Of a DNA stretch of 64,000 nt, positions 23,597-36,897 are shown in pieces (positions within the stretch are counted from its first letter, which is position 1; every line of letters begins with the position of its first letter). Under the pieces are notes generated by a model. That model was not told the origin of the DNA, ran no database searches, and worked only from the letters and a program-made list of their open reading frames with translations. The translations under genes and the position numbers were made by a program. This DNA is from Psilocybe azurescens (taxonomy: Eukaryota; Basidiomycota; Agaricomycetes; Agaricales; Agrocybaceae), in contig JAJIRX010000762.1 of the NCBI GenBank assembly GCA_023853785.1, positions 62,001 to 126,000 of the forward strand. Reading direction: 5' to 3'.

Positions 23597-23932
23597 GACT
23601 GCCACTGTATTTTTCTTCCTAACCGTTGTAACCTAGTAAAAGTATATATATAACCTGTATTACTATAGAATACATAGCATAAATTTTAAAATTTCACCAA
23701 ACTTGAGAGTCGCGTTCTTGTGAGGCCATGTGATGATCTTGTTTCCTAATCAGCGCGTTACGCGTGAGTTACAGTTGTCAAGCTCAAGTCCCCGCACGCG
23801 TCCCTTGTAATTTCACTACATCAACCCATCGACCTTCCCCTTCGTGCTCCCTCTCCACACCCACCACTCGCTTTGCGAGCACCGCGTCGGCTTTCGGGTT
23901 TCCTCGAACTCAGAATTCTCTGACCCTGCACC
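23597..23932. other. Intergenic, kinesin promoter region
   Basis: 336 bp between IMP3 and the kinesin start. It has an AT-rich first half (3' end of IMP3) and a pyrimidine-rich second half (about 23800-23930). The words GCGTTACGCG and CACGCG near 23755-23800 are CpG-rich but not assigned. Confidence 0.4.
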
Positions 23933-26900
23933 ATGGCTGAGGCTGGCGATGGGAACATCAAGGTCGTTGTGCGATGTCGGCCACTCAACTCCCGAGGTGC
24001 GCATTGCTCGAACTTGCTCACTGTAAAACCGCTCTAATAGGCATCCCCGTCTTCCGCTACTGCTCTATTTTTGGTCTTCAAACTCTCTAGAGCTTGCCCG
24101 TGGAGCAAAGCCGCTGATTCGAATGCAAGGGAACCAGACTATCATCGACCCTCCAGAATCGGGCTCTGCACAGGACTCTAAACGGGCAACGGAGCGTAAA
24201 TCTATGGCTTTTAGCTTCGACAAAAGCTACTGGTCAGCTGGACCACGAGATGAACCCGGGTATTGCTCTCAGCAAACTCTTTATGACGACTTGGGAAAGG
24301 AACTTTTAGATCATGGATTTTCGGGCTTTAATGCTTGTATTCTTGCTTGTGAGTGGTCGTCCTTGATGTACTATAGTGTCTAAAGTACTGAAATGATCAT
24401 TCTGAAACCACCCAAGACGGTCAAACTGGTATGTGTTGCGCATCAATCAGGAACACAGGTTGGACTAACACAGCAGCGTTAAAACGTAGGTTCTGGGAAA
24501 TCTTATAGGTGAGCATTCACATAGCTTCTAAAAGATGTGCGGACGCTGATTGATCAAGAATCTAGTATGATGGGATGTAAGTTGACATGTATTTCAATCC
24601 CTGGAATGTTCTCACTCCGGGGCCTCCTATCAATTTAGATGGCGCCGACAAGGGTATCATTCCGCTAACATGTTCCGAGCTATTCGAACGGGTCAACTAC
24701 AAGAAAGCTCAGGATACAAACCTGAATTTCACCGTTGAAGTGTCTTACATCGAAGTGCGCACAACAGTCATTCTTCAAAAATCTAAAAATAACCCTTACA
24801 ATCCTTCAGATCTACAACGAGAAAGTGCGCGACTTGCTCAATCCAAAGAACACAGGAAACCTCAGGGTTCGAGAGCATCCGAGCTTGGGACCTTACGTCG
24901 AAGATCTCAGCAAGCTGGTCGTTGGAAGTTACGATGAGATGATGACCCTCATGGACGAGGGTAATAAGGCACGTACAGTGGCTGCAACAAACATGAACGA
25001 AACGTACGTAGTTCTTCCTTCGACTGAGGCGGGCAGAACATCCTTCGTTTTCTCGATCTTTCGCATGGGACTTACCTTACTGTGTTTCTTTCCCAGCTCC
25101 TCCCGCTCTCATGCCGTCTTCACCCTTCTTCTATCGATGAAAAAACGAGATGAGACCACGAACTTGGAGACAGAGAAAGTCTCGCGCATCAGGTGAGTGG
25201 GGGTACACGAGTTCTTGCTGCCCCATACTCCACATGCGTCGTCGTGCCTTCCTCTAACCGCCTGAACCGTCCCTTACTTAGCTTGGTCGATCTGGCCGGA
25301 TCTGAACGCGCGAACTCGACAGGCGCTACCGGGCAGCGGCTAAAAGAGGGTGCCAATATCAATAAGTCGCTCACAACACTCGGTAAGGTTATCTCGGCGT
25401 TGGCCATGGCCAGCCAGAACGAAGGCAAGAAGGGCAAGAAGGGCAAAGCGGAGGACTTCGTCCCTTATCGCGATTCCGTGCGTGATTGTCGCAACTTTTT
25501 CGGTACCTAATTGATCTCTGACGTACGAATCTTCGCCCGCTCGCTCAGGTCCTCACCTGGCTCTTGAAGGACAGTCTTGGTGGCAATTCGAAGACGGCTA
25601 TGATAGCGGCCATCGCACCAGCTGATTACGAAGAAACTTTGAGTACGCTGCGGTACGCCGATCAGGCGAAGAAGATTAAGAACAAGGCGGTGGTAAACGA
25701 GGATCCGAACGCGAAGCTTGTGCGCGAACTCAAAGAAGAGCTGGAGATGCTGAAAGGTACGATTTGCACGCACTTCAGCCATTGTACGATGCCGACTGTT
25801 CCTATTCTTTCTCTTTCCCTATTCCTGCGATCATATAGCTCGTGTCGCGGGCGCGACTACAGAATCTACATATGACCCCACTGTACCTCCAGAGAAACAG
25901 AAAGTCACATACCAGACAAAGGATGGTCGAATCAAGACTGTGACTAAAGCAGAGCTCCAAGAGCAAATGGAGGCGAGCGAGAAACTTATGGAGAGTTTGA
26001 ATGAAACTTGGGAAGAGAAACTGCAAAGGACGCAAGAGGTACAGAAGGAACGGGAGAAGGCTCTAGAGGAACTGGGAATTACAGTGGAGAAGAATCTCGT
26101 CGGTGTCCATACCCCAAAGAAGGCGAGTCCGGGTAACTTTTACTTCAGTCATTAAGTGCACCGACTAATATCCCGGGCTATTAGATGCCTCATCTCGTTA
26201 ATTTAGTGCGTATTCGTTATGTTACACTGCGTGTATGAGGTGTTGTGAAGCTAAATTGACTTTTTTAATATTTCGTAGAATGAAGGTACGCCGCTGTGGA
26301 AATGCCGTGCTCCAAGTTGATCGGCATTCTGACCGACTCATTTTTTTTCTCCAAGATCCACTCATGAGTGAATGCTTAATCTACCAGCTTAAACTAGGGA
26401 AGACTATAGTATGTGACTTCGTTCAGACTTGCGTTTCTTTACGACACCTGATTTGCGCCTATTTTTCTTTGACTTGGGTCTTGCTTCATTTAGATTGGCC
26501 GACTTGATAGTGACCTTCCTGCCACAATCCGGCTGAGTGGAGATAACATCCTCGAGGAGCACTGCTATTTCGAGAACACAGAAGGCAAGGTCACGATCGT
26601 GTGCATGCCAAATAGTGTTACAGTAAGATCCTCTTCCTTGCATCTGTATTAACCATGACTCATGTTGATTTCGTTTTCAGTTTTTAAATGGCAAGCAGCT
26701 GGAGCCAGGTCAAGTAAGCCTATAGACACTACATCTGCTTCTTAGTGTCTTACTTTTTCTTGACATCCAGCCCCATAAGCTCCGTTCTGGATTCCGGATC
26801 ATTCTCGGTCAGTATAGCTATCCTAACCTCTTTTTGCTGAGACCCTTTTCTTATTAGTTCTCTTTTTCGTGGTTTGGCATGCAGGGGATAACCATGTATT

Positions 26901-29900
26901 CAGATTCAACAACCCAGAAGAAGTTCGCAGGCAGCGAGACAGGGCGACGATGAAAACAAACATGCACCTGAGCATCTCTGCTGGCGACATCGAGAGCGAG
27001 AATTCACCGCGACCGCAGTCTCCCACCTCCTCGACCGACGAGCAATTTGACGTCGACTGGAATTTTGCCAAGCGCGAGGCCGCATTTGCTCGACTGGGGT
27101 TAGATCCCGCTCTGGACAACCTTCCAGACGACGATCTGAACAAGCTTTTGAGAAGATCACGAAAGTGAAGACACTGCGAGATCATAATTCGAAAGCGCGT
27201 CCAGAGAGCAGTCTCAGTCAGGTCGATGATATTTGGAGCGAGACTAGCAGGCCGCAGACCAGCGATGCCAACACGGATGATACTAGTCTGTACGCAGGAC
27301 CGAGTTACACTGGAAGCCCAGCCGTTGATGGTGAACTCAAAGACGTCCAGGGCCAGCTAGAAAACAGGTTGCAGGAAATTGAAGGAGAAGCTACCGAAGC
27401 CGAAGACTTAAAGATCGAGAAAGACCACATGGAACACCAGCTGCGGCTGGTTCGAACGCAAATGAGGCGGCTTATTGAAGCACGCGCTAGAGGCGACAAC
27501 GACGTCGTCGGGTTGGACTTTGAGCCTGTTGTCTTTTCTGCGCGCCAGCTGCGGCTGATTAGGAAGGTGTTAGACCGGTGGAGAGCCCATCGGTCATTCT
27601 CAATGGCAGAGATGATATTGACGAATGCCGTGATGATTAAAGAGGCCAACATCATTTGGTAAGTCGTTTTTCTGTCATTTTCCGAGGCTATCCCATTGAT
27701 GCAATGAATTCTCAGCAAGGAACTTCGGAAAGAGGTGTCATATAATTTCACGATAGCATCTGGAGGCTCTTTAGCCGCCCCTACATCCGCCGTCGACACT
27801 ATTGCCGGTCTGGGTGAATTTGGTGACGTCGCAGACCCCATTTTGGCGTCTGCGACTCAGCCCTCGGTTGCTGTTAAGGTCCTAGACAAGAGACATAATG
27901 CCATATATGTGTGGTCCTTGGATCGTATGCAACAGCAGATGCAACGAATGCGAAATCTGACGACATACATCGACCGTCCTTCATACACGCAACATTTCTC
28001 CTCCGATGAACCTTTTTTCGACTCTCCTCCTCCCGAGTATTCCTTCATTGGGAATGCTCTGATCTCGTTGGCGACACTTTCGCGGAAGTTGTCGTCAACT
28101 TCAACTGTGCCTATCTTTTGTCGCTATACCTCCGAGGCTATTGGCTCATGTCGAGTTGATATCAAAATTGTCAACGTCGTGCTCTCTTCCAAATATGCTT
28201 CGTCTCCGCCTACCCGATCTTCATCCCCGGTACCTGGAACAGTTCCACCAGGCAGCAAACTGACCTTCTTCCTGACTATTGACCAGGTCAGAGGCTTATC
28301 ATCTCATGATTTCCGTGGTGTACATCTCCAAGTACGACTATCTTCATTTGTCGGTTCATCGGTCACCGCAGAAGAAGTGTTTCCATCACCGGCTTTAGAC
28401 ATGGATGCATCCTCCCTATCCGAGCTCAAGTTTAGGCGTAACTTCTCTATTATCACAACCTCCAGGGTCCTAAACCATCTGCGGCAAGGTTATGCTCCGA
28501 TCGAATTTTTCGCCGCACTCAAACCCACCTATTTGGAGCGGATGGAGCGATGGGATGAAATGAGAGAACAGAAACAACTCATACGACCGAATCCAACTTC
28601 GCCGTCCCCAGAGCTCCGGCCGGCCACATTACCTCTAATGCGCCGTTCTGAAACCGATTTTGTGGTAGAACAAGTGCATGACGTAGTCGCGTGGCTTCAG
28701 ATATGTGAACTTGGGCCGGAAGGCTCTTATGTTCCAGTGCCAGTCGTCTCACAGGGCAGTCTTGACCCAGGCGTTTTCTCATTACATCAAGGATTGCAGC
28801 GGCGCATCGTCATTTCACTGTCGTCAAATTCTGGTCTTCAGCTTCCATGGCAGGAATTTACCAAGGTTCGCATCGGTAATATTCGGCTCCTGGATGCTAA
28901 AGGCCGTCTCCACGAGTCGTCGTCGAAGGCACTCGTTACGCTTCCGCTCCTCAAAGAACAAAACGTGGAGTTCAAACCGGATGGATCAGGGTCTCTTTCA
29001 GGCGAAGCTCTCTGGGATTCCAGCGTTCACGATTCTGTCCTCCTTAATCGTGTTACCGCCTCCAATCAACGTGTCATGGTGCAACTAACATGGGCGATTA
29101 CAGTTGAAACATGCAGTGATCCAGTTCAGTTCAGCATGGACATTGCAGTTGCCATGCAAACTCGAGACGCTGGTCCCCCTTCAAAAATTCTCACATTCTT
29201 CGGCTCCAATAAAATCCTATCAAAAACCAGCACGCTCTTCAACGTACGCTTATCGCCTCCTTTAACGCGTTCTGCCAAAGACTTGTGGCGGCTTGACACC
29301 TCAGAGAAGTATGTCAGAGGAGAGGAAAGTCTGGGGGTATGGAAACCTCGTGGCATCTCTGTCGTTGAAGACTACACCAGATTGATTACAACAGAAAGAC
29401 GGGCTGCCGATGTCCAGGCTATTAGAGTCATTTTGGCTGCGTCCCCACCTAAAATGATACCCCAGGACACGCTCGCATGGCGTACAGACGACCTTCTGAG
29501 AAAATCTGTTGCCTTGTGGCAGAAACAATTTGGGCACCGTGGAAAAGTTTGTCGTTTTCGTCCGGTATAGTGGCATTGCTGATCGCCGACTGCTTACCCA
29601 GATTATCTTGAGTCAAGATCCTACAGACCCTGAGGAAAACGGTACCTCTAAACAAACGCCTGACCTAGCAGCTCTTGATGGTTTAAAATTAATCTCTGAA
29701 ACTAAAGTCGTACCCCGGAGGTATTTCTCTTTCATATTACATTGGTCGTTCGAGTTTGAATTAATTCTGAATGCACAGCGACGGCTCAACGAAAAAGGTC
29801 ACCTGATGATCCTCACAGATGCCAGCCAGGACATCTGGGAACGAAAGTGGTTCGTTTTGAAGAGGTGATGTTATCTGGATCCGTTATCAGATTTCCCTTC

Positions 29901-30201
29901 TGATAGATCTTTCAGGCCATATCTTCACATTTTTGCTCACTCCAACGAGCTGGAAGAGACAGGTATTATCAGCCTTACAGGAGTTAATGTTGAAAGTGAT
30001 CCTCATAAAGAGTCGCTACTCGGGGTGAGTAACAAAGTTTTGTATCAGATGACAATGCTCATTGTAACCATGTTGTTCTAGAAACCTCACTCCTTTACTC
30101 TTTTTACCTCGTCTAACTCTCATGCCCTCGCCGCCCCCAACCTTAAGGAGTTACAGTCGTGGATCACCAAATTAGATCCCACTCGATTGCCTCCAACTTG
30201 A
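23933..30201 (+). CDS. Kinesin-3 motor, Unc-104/KIF1 type (motor, FHA, PH domains)
   Basis: Twenty-two exons encode about 1,611 residues. The motor domain (about 1-375) shows [10 protein letters not shown]-loop GQTGSGKSYSMMGY, switch I NETSSRSH, switch [15 protein letters not shown] and the [19 protein letters not shown] neck. A coiled-coil and linker follow, then an FHA domain (about 490-600: [38 protein letters not shown]). A long KIF1B/DUF3694-type stalk carries ITLTWAI-like segments, and a C-terminal PH domain follows (about 1510-1605: [21 protein letters not shown]). Kinesin-3 moves early endosomes and vesicles toward microtubule plus ends; the PH domain binds phosphoinositides. Exons 3, 4, 5, 12 and 13 are only 12, 19, 11, 21 and 7 nt. 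The intron at 26123-26184 uses a GC donor. One T is missing from TTTT at 27146-27149; adding it joins ...DDLNKL to [10 protein letters not shown], and every later phase closes. Confidence 0.94.
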
Positions 30202-31067
30202 CCTGTGTGCTAATCGCACCACCTATATCTCTAATCGTAATTATCTCCTATTGCTGTGTCGTTGCAACCATGTCTTTCATTCCATCCATTAGTAGACATC
30301 TACACCATCATGTACATTCTATCTGTCACCACCCACGGTGTCTGTTCTGTCGTTTTACCCGGAAAAAGAAATACCCTCGAGCCTAGATTACTTAGGAGGA
30401 TCAATAAAATATGTTTAAATAAGATTGACCCCTATCGGTGAAAGTACACCAGATGGTCTGTAGAAAATCATTATTTTGTTCTGTTTTTATTCCTCAGTTC
30501 CATAAAAGACGAGGGACCTTCCATAAAAGGCATGTCATCATCTGGCCGGAGTGACGTGATGGAAAGCGCGTCCAACGCGGCGCATCGAGGCTTGGAAAGA
30601 ATACGAATATCGGGGTTATAAGTAGTTTAGGAGCTTTTTGGCTCTCACGGGGACTAACTCCTGTGTAATTTTTTTATCTATTCCAGTAAGCGCAAGAAAT
30701 TCTGTCCCAATGAAGAAAGGAAAATCGAGGCATTCAAATTGAACCGATGCCGACGAGTCAAATAGTCAGGGTGTCTGAGTACAATATTTTCAGAAAGAAG
30801 TGGGAAATTTTTTGTTCGATTGCATATGGTAGTAAATATTACATGTGGTTCTAAAATGCGGTTCCTTCCCTAGATGCTATGCGTTAAATACTCTAAATCG
30901 TCTACCAGATTAAGTCCAATACAGTATGATGATAGAAATACAGTGATGTGTGGGTGTTATACTGCTCCTTTCAGGATTTTTGTAAGAAATGTACTGGGCG
31001 AATCCATGTTAGACTGTTTTAATCGCTTCGAAGAATCGGGGCATCGTTCTAGATAAGGAATGTTAAG
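30202..31067. other. Intergenic between convergent genes
   Basis: About 870 bp between kinesin-3 and the CFA-synthase-like gene. It is AT-rich, with no coding pattern and no RNA gene recognised. The start is the kinesin 3' untranslated region. Confidence 0.4.
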
Positions 31068-32994
31068 TCAGTGAAATATTATGAGGGATAACAGCGACCT
31101 GTTACTGACCTCGCGAATGAAAGTTATCATATGACATGTGATGTAGCCCTTCGAAAATCCGGCACCGGCATAAGCGAACAGGTATTGCCATTTTCGCTTG
31201 AAAGCTGCATAGTCGGCATGATCGCGTAAGGCAGGATAATCTTTCGAGATCATGTCTTGGGACAGGTTGGCTTCTAATCTTCTCCCCCATTCTCGTAGAG
31301 TTCGAGGATAATCTGATATCAGAGAGTCAGTTGCTGCATTCGAACAATAAAAAGCATAGTGCACTCACGAGCTGCGTGATTTTCAACGCCTTCCAAGGTA
31401 AAGCGACCTTGTGACGAAGTCTGTGCGGCGGTGATGAGGGCAGTTGCACTTGGTAGGCACGAGTTTGGCCACATATATTTGCGCATGAAGTCTTCGGCTC
31501 TATAATTGAATGGCTACATGAACAAGGGGCACTTTTAATTAAGTCAAGGATCAAACTCACTGGTAACCAGAGTATCTTGATTCAGGGAAGGTAGATGCGG
31601 TTACAACGGCGGTGGCATTTTTAGACTTGAGAGCAAAGTCCACCAATTTGAAATACAGATTGTAGTATTTGGATCCGACATGCTGAAGAATTTTTAGATT
31701 TTTGTTTCAGGTTGACGAATGGGTTAGCGCTCACCTCCAACATTTCAACACTGACGAAAGCATCGAAGGCTTTTTCGAATTCGGCAGGGATCTCACGATA
31801 GTCAAGGAGGTGCACCCGTATGCGACTCTCCAAGCCAGCTTCTTTAATACGCTCTTCTGCCAACTTTTTCTGTTCTATCGATAGTGTTAATGTGTCCACC
31901 TCACAACCGAAGGATCGCGCGGCCTTTAAAATCGTTGTGAGTATGGATAAATGAGAAGAAATGTTAGATAGTACCTCAATTGCCAGACCTCCCCATCCGC
32001 TTCCAAATTCAAGAATGCGATGGCCAGGTTTGACGCGCGCAGCTCGAAGAACATGTCGAATTTTACGGAGCTGAGCTGCTTCGAGATCGCCAGGACTGGG
32101 ACCCATTTCAAGGTCTCCGCGTACGCCTCCTTCGGCTTCGCTCCACAGTCCGCACGAGTACATCATTTCTTTGCTCAGGAAAGCCTAAATGGGATAATCA
32201 ACAAACAAAGCGATAAAAATACTTCAAACTGCGTACTTTGAATAGCTCGTTAGACTGGTCATAACTTGCGATGGCATTCAGACGCGCTTGGGATCGTGTT
32301 TGACCCAGGAAGCTATTGTATAGGCTGGAGACGGCCGAAGAGATTTTTGCCACAGTGGAAGATAGAGTATCTTCCATACCGGATTGGTTTTGAAGCCAGA
32401 TCTACAGTTGAGGCGTAGTATAAGTAATGAACCAGGAGTTGAACTGTAAAGACCTGCTTACATCCATGGCGCCCTTCAAAGAGGATACTTGTACGTCTCC
32501 GATCATGTAAGCTTCACTGACTGAAATAAATTTCCTCGTCAGTACGATAGTATATGATCAGAACATCAGACAAGTCATACATCCAAGATCGCCTGAGCTA
32601 TAGACCGGTCGAATAAGAATAGGTTCAAGTCTTTACAAGGAAACAGGCGCTTACAGCAAGATACGAAACCAGAAATTATCGTTCACAATGTTGAGGTGAA
32701 CGTCATTGCAACCCTTATGGTATTTCCCATAATAGTGCGTTCCTTCAGAGTCGGAGATTGTGAGATGTCCGACTGTAATCGCGTTCTCAAGGACGGCAAG
32801 TATCGATGAGCGGGCTGCAAGGCACAAGTTAGGAATCTGCCGCAATAAATAAAAGATATATTTTATTAATTACCGAAAGAGACTGCCCATGATCTTGGAC
32901 TGAAGGTCGATAGAGAGAGTAATGAGGATGGTTTAAACCCATTTTTGGATGGAGAAGGGAAGTGGACACAAGTAGATGATTGTGCAGACGACAT
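31068..32994 (-). CDS. Cyclopropane-fatty-acyl-phospholipid synthase-like methyltransferase
   Basis: There are ten exons: 32874-32994, 32655-32814, 32581-32597 (17 nt), 32462-32520, 32237-32401, 31975-32184, 31735-31923, 31561-31682, 31369-31499 and 31068-31312. All phases close without any correction (472 residues). The N-terminal half shows AVLENAITVGHLTISD, NDNFWFRILLS and DLGFSEAYMIGDV, as in CFA synthases. The catalytic half begins QARLNAIASYDQSNELFKAF and KEMMYSCGLW. It then has the SAM-binding glycine loop EFGSGWGGLAIE (about residue 233), LSIEQKKLAEERIKEAGL, LLDYREI and VSVEMLEHVG. The family transfers a methylene group from S-adenosylmethionine to unsaturated acyl chains of membrane lipids. 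Related fungal enzymes methylate sphingolipids, but the N-terminal CFA region argues against that. The extreme C-terminus after FIRE may continue through another intron. Confidence 0.87.
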
Positions 32995-35900
32995 TGTAGA
33001 AGGCGGAAGATGTGGAGGTGCTCAAAAGGCTGCGGAGCGGGATGGAGAATGAATGAAGTGGAAAAAGTAGGGGACCTTATATGCTGGGAGTCGACGGCGC
33101 CATGGATGAAATTGGACATCTTCCCTTGGCTAGGGATGAAGATCGGCAAATTTGGAGATAAATCTGTGTCAAACCGAGGGGGAGGATTCGCGATGAATCA
33201 TAATCAACGCGAATGGAAATGCATGAAAGCGTGGATATGCTTTGCGCATCCTACAGGGTCGTTTCTAAATTCTCGATATGGGTCATACTCTTAATGGGGG
33301 TGTCCCCGTAGAAAGGAAGGTTGTACTCACAACAGAAGCCTTCCACACGCGAACCCTGATCACATCACAGGCTCTCAGTGCAGAACATAGAATTTCTAGA
33401 TCCCCTAGTCAGACTTGCCTCCCAGCGCCCGACAGCACGGCGTAATAGAAAGTGTTCAACAAGCCTGCGGAAGGTCGTTCGCAGAAATGAACCTCACTTC
33501 TACCAACAACTCTGCTCGAACTGACCTTGACAAAGTTTACAGTCCTAGATTAGCCTCAAGGAAATCTGAACAGCGCACTTACAATTACTTCCACGTGGCT
33601 GTCAGGTTTGACCTTCCTCTTTGATAAAACTGGAATCTTGGGAGGAATAAGTCACTAGCACCCACGATGCCAATCAGAATCCCAGATTACCCTGGGGTTT
33701 ATCTTCACAAATATGTTGAGATTCCGCACTCATCAGATCTTTAAAACTACCGATATCCTCTCGGCATACAGAGACCACCAAAAATACCTTGATCTCGATA
33801 ACCTTTTGACTCCTCCGCCCTCCAGACACAGTTCCCCAGGGGAAGGAATTCATCACTTTCCGTTCCACAAATAACATACAGGTATGTTGCTTGTTTCTAA
33901 ACGGGCCCCAAATCGGCAGGGTCTTTCGTGCTATCTTCGTGGCACGTCCTGCGCTTGGTTATGATTTCAATTGAGGGCATTGAAATGGGAGCCAAAAGCT
34001 CGATTCAATAGAAATTCTGGCTATTGCCTTGCTTCGCAGCAGGCTGTTCGAGAGGCTTTACTTTTTATCTTTATCGACCGTGAACGCAGAGAACCAGTAA
34101 TGGTTTTGCATCCGTAACCGTTCATTCCATCCCATGCAACATCCAACGAAACCGCTGAACGGATTGTACGCTTGATTTCTCAGCTGCTAGACGGCAGCCA
34201 TTACTGTTGGTCACGTCATTTTAAAATAGAGGCGTGTTGCTGTCTATTCATGGACGCAGCGTGCCCTTTGAAAGTGGTGGTCGATAATAGTGTCGTGCTC
34301 GGTCTTCAAAACATTTTGCAAATTAGTGAGGCTCGGCGATGTAATTCCGCAGAATACCGCGGAAGGGCTCATCACAGCGTCCGACCGAATTTTCAATTAT
34401 GGAAATGGTCCATGACCTTCCATGACGATACCGAGGGGATGTTTATAGAAGTTCGACCCTGACCATTGCACACAGCGAGAGGTCTAAACCGGTTGTCGGA
34501 ACCTTCAGTCAGTCAGTCAAATAGACGGAGCCCTCACGTTATCCTTGTCTCTGCTGACACATGTATCGCCGCGCTTTCTGCGGTTGTCCCGAAAACACAG
34601 TCCTCGGCTTACTCCTCGGCAATGGCATCGTGCCTCAAAAATCGTTTGTTTGATTTGATCACTACCGACCGAGGTGTTTTGCGTAAGTCCTTGGTTATGC
34701 ATTGGCGACTTGCAACATGGAGAAGTGCAAAAAAAAGGAGGGGGAACTGCGCGGTCAACGGATGGGTTGGCAATTCCAAAAGACTGGTCGATCTTGACCT
34801 TCGAATATACGGACAGACAAGCAAGTGCCGCAGCAGCAGCGACACATTTTTCTTTGAAATAGAACCATACGTGAATACCACGAACCGATATGTCCATTTA
34901 TGAGTAGAGCGTGATATAGGTGAGCTTTAAATTGTAGAACGCTCTCTGACGGCAACGCATAGGCTTACTAGAATGATTAAGTTAAGAAGGTCCATGAAAG
35001 ATGCTGAACTAAGTTACACACTTGACGCAACAAAAAAAAACAAGGACGATGCCGAACGACTGGAGTTTATCGTACATATTCTGTCATGTACAAACTCAAC
35101 TCAGATCCCCGCGAACGTGTGCATTGGATCTTGTGCGAAGAGGCTGGTAATCGACAATGCATGTTTAAGGTTCTTGTCAAAAAGAGCGCATCAGAAGGTT
35201 GAGTACTGAACATGGGAAGTAGCAGGAAACAGAGATCGGAACTCAATAACAAGAGAGAAGACATTGTTCGAATGGGAGGAGAATAGAAAATTACAGATAC
35301 AAGTCGCAATTCAATAAGATTCCACCGTATGGCAATTTCTCACTGATAAAATTAAACGTTCAAGTGTTAGACTTTCGCTTTCGAAAAAGAAGACATACCG
35401 TCTTGTGTACTCCCCTAAAATATGCTTTAGATTGAGACAGGCTGTGTTGTTAATATTCAACTAATTATCTGGATAGTCGATGCATTCGAAGCATAAATGA
35501 CATCCTGTCTCCCTTGTCGATGTTTAATCGACTTGCCATGGAGGAACGTTAAAGAACTAGTGCGTCACTGATTTTCAACCGGGCATTCCTGGCTGTCGTA
35601 AAGGGTGGTGAGTTAACAGTGGCAGGCGATCACACCAACCAAATCTTGTGGTTAGGCAAAAGCAGTTCGCAAAATACCGGATGAGGAGGGTTTTAAGCAA
35701 GAATGCCGGTTTAAACCTAGATCACAAGAGATTGGGTTGCGATTCAAAGAGATGGGGCCGCCGTATGCTAACATAAACCGCACACGAAATTGACGGTAAT
35801 ACTTGTAGGGGATATGGTGGGCGTCTGACTGGGAAATGAATCGCCGGCGTGATGAACGGTGGTGTCAGGACGCCATCGGCTAGGATAAACGTTGCAGTCA

Positions 35901-36000
35901 GAAGAATGGTCGCGGAAAGTCTGACCGGGTAGGGATCGAAACGACCTGGCTTTCACGTTATTGCAACAGACTTCTAGAAGTTGCATGAAAAACAATAGTT
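32995..36000. other. Gene-free stretch of 3 kb
   Basis: This is the longest stretch without a supported gene. Open frames of 60-145 codons occur (for example 34466-34903 plus and 34517-34897 minus). They overlap on opposite strands and match no family I recognise. No tRNA, rRNA or repeat was recognised. The first few hundred bases are the upstream region of the CFA-synthase-like gene. Confidence 0.35.
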
Positions 36001-36897
36001 TCATTTTAGACTTACGGTCGAGTTTTGAACTGAGTTTGTTGTACTGTAGTACAGCCTTCCAGCCACATCGCTCACGACCCAATCCAATCCAGAGACAAGA
36101 TTGGCGCCTGTTACAGCGCTGCAAGGCCAAATTCTCCAACGATGCGTTGTAATGGACGTAAGGTCCAGTGCCTGTATTGGCCACCACGCCATAATGAGCA
36201 CAGCACCGGAAACCGGAAGACAAACATGGATCTTACGTCGCGGATTTCAGCATCAGTCATCGAACCTTGCAAATCCTGTTTGTTAGCAAATACGAGTAGA
36301 GAGGCGCCCGCCAAACGCTAGAGTGCGAGACGTGATACCCGTGGGCGAGGTCAGAAATGCACGATCTGTTGAGTAACAGCTTACATCTTCAGTCAGCAGA
36401 CTATGTAATTCTTGTTTACAATCTTGCATGCGGGTCCTGTCACCGGAATCGACCACCCAAACCAATGCATCCGTTTGCTCGAAATAATTTCGCCAATAAG
36501 GCCGAAGAGTCCGTTGGCCACCAACGTCCCCTGAAAGCATAAAGTCGGCTGTCAGTGGCGGAGTAGCCAGAGCAAACGTGGAAACTCGCATATATTCAGG
36601 GTATAACTTCCAAGGACGAAGAAGAATTAGGCTAACAGAGGCGTTGGGAATCCCAAATTCACGAACTTTCCATGTACAAATGTCTTGATGTTAAATCCCA
36701 ATGTGGGACTAATACTGCTGATGTCCTCTCCGTTGAGCTTTTTTCAGAATGGTGGTCTTCCCCGCATTATCCAGACCACTAAAGGGATACGAATGATCAG
36801 TGGGATCCGGTGATGTGACAGCTCTAATTTACAGGAAAAGCAGACGCATTTCCTTCTCTTTCAGCCTATTTTTCCGAATGATAGTAAGAAGACCCAT
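36001..36897 (-). CDS. ARL2: ARL2-type ADP-ribosylation-factor-like GTPase
   Basis: There are six exons: 36833-36897, 36667-36778, 36590-36606 (17 nt), 36385-36530, 36237-36317 and 36001-36171. The protein begins [18 protein letters not shown] and has G1 [13 protein letters not shown], switch [13 protein letters not shown]3 [21 protein letters not shown]4 FANKQDLQG, and [15 protein letters not shown] near the end. This is the ARL2/Cin4/Alp41 signature. ARL2 works with tubulin-folding cofactors in tubulin biogenesis. The intron at 36531-36589 must use a GC donor (GCGAGT) to give the invariant NIWDVGG. One A too many sits in the six-A run at 36739-36744 (TTTTTT on the plus strand), where the family needs KKLNGEDI. 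Removing it gives 196 residues. It is divergent from eIF5B, 266 bp away. Confidence 0.92.

Noticed and set aside
27165..27662. Kinesin ending at a stop near 27168 and a second gene starting after it
   Set aside because: The next frame continues the kinesin-3 sequence directly ([10 protein letters not shown]) after adding one T to a T run; the later phases then close.
29509..29868. A separate gene after the kinesin body
   Set aside because: The apparent break is a normal 55-nt intron (29547-29601); the frame continues into the PH domain.
34466..34903. A 145-codon intronless open frame in the 3-kb gap
   Set aside because: An equally long frame overlaps on the other strand; no family pattern or codon regularity supports it.
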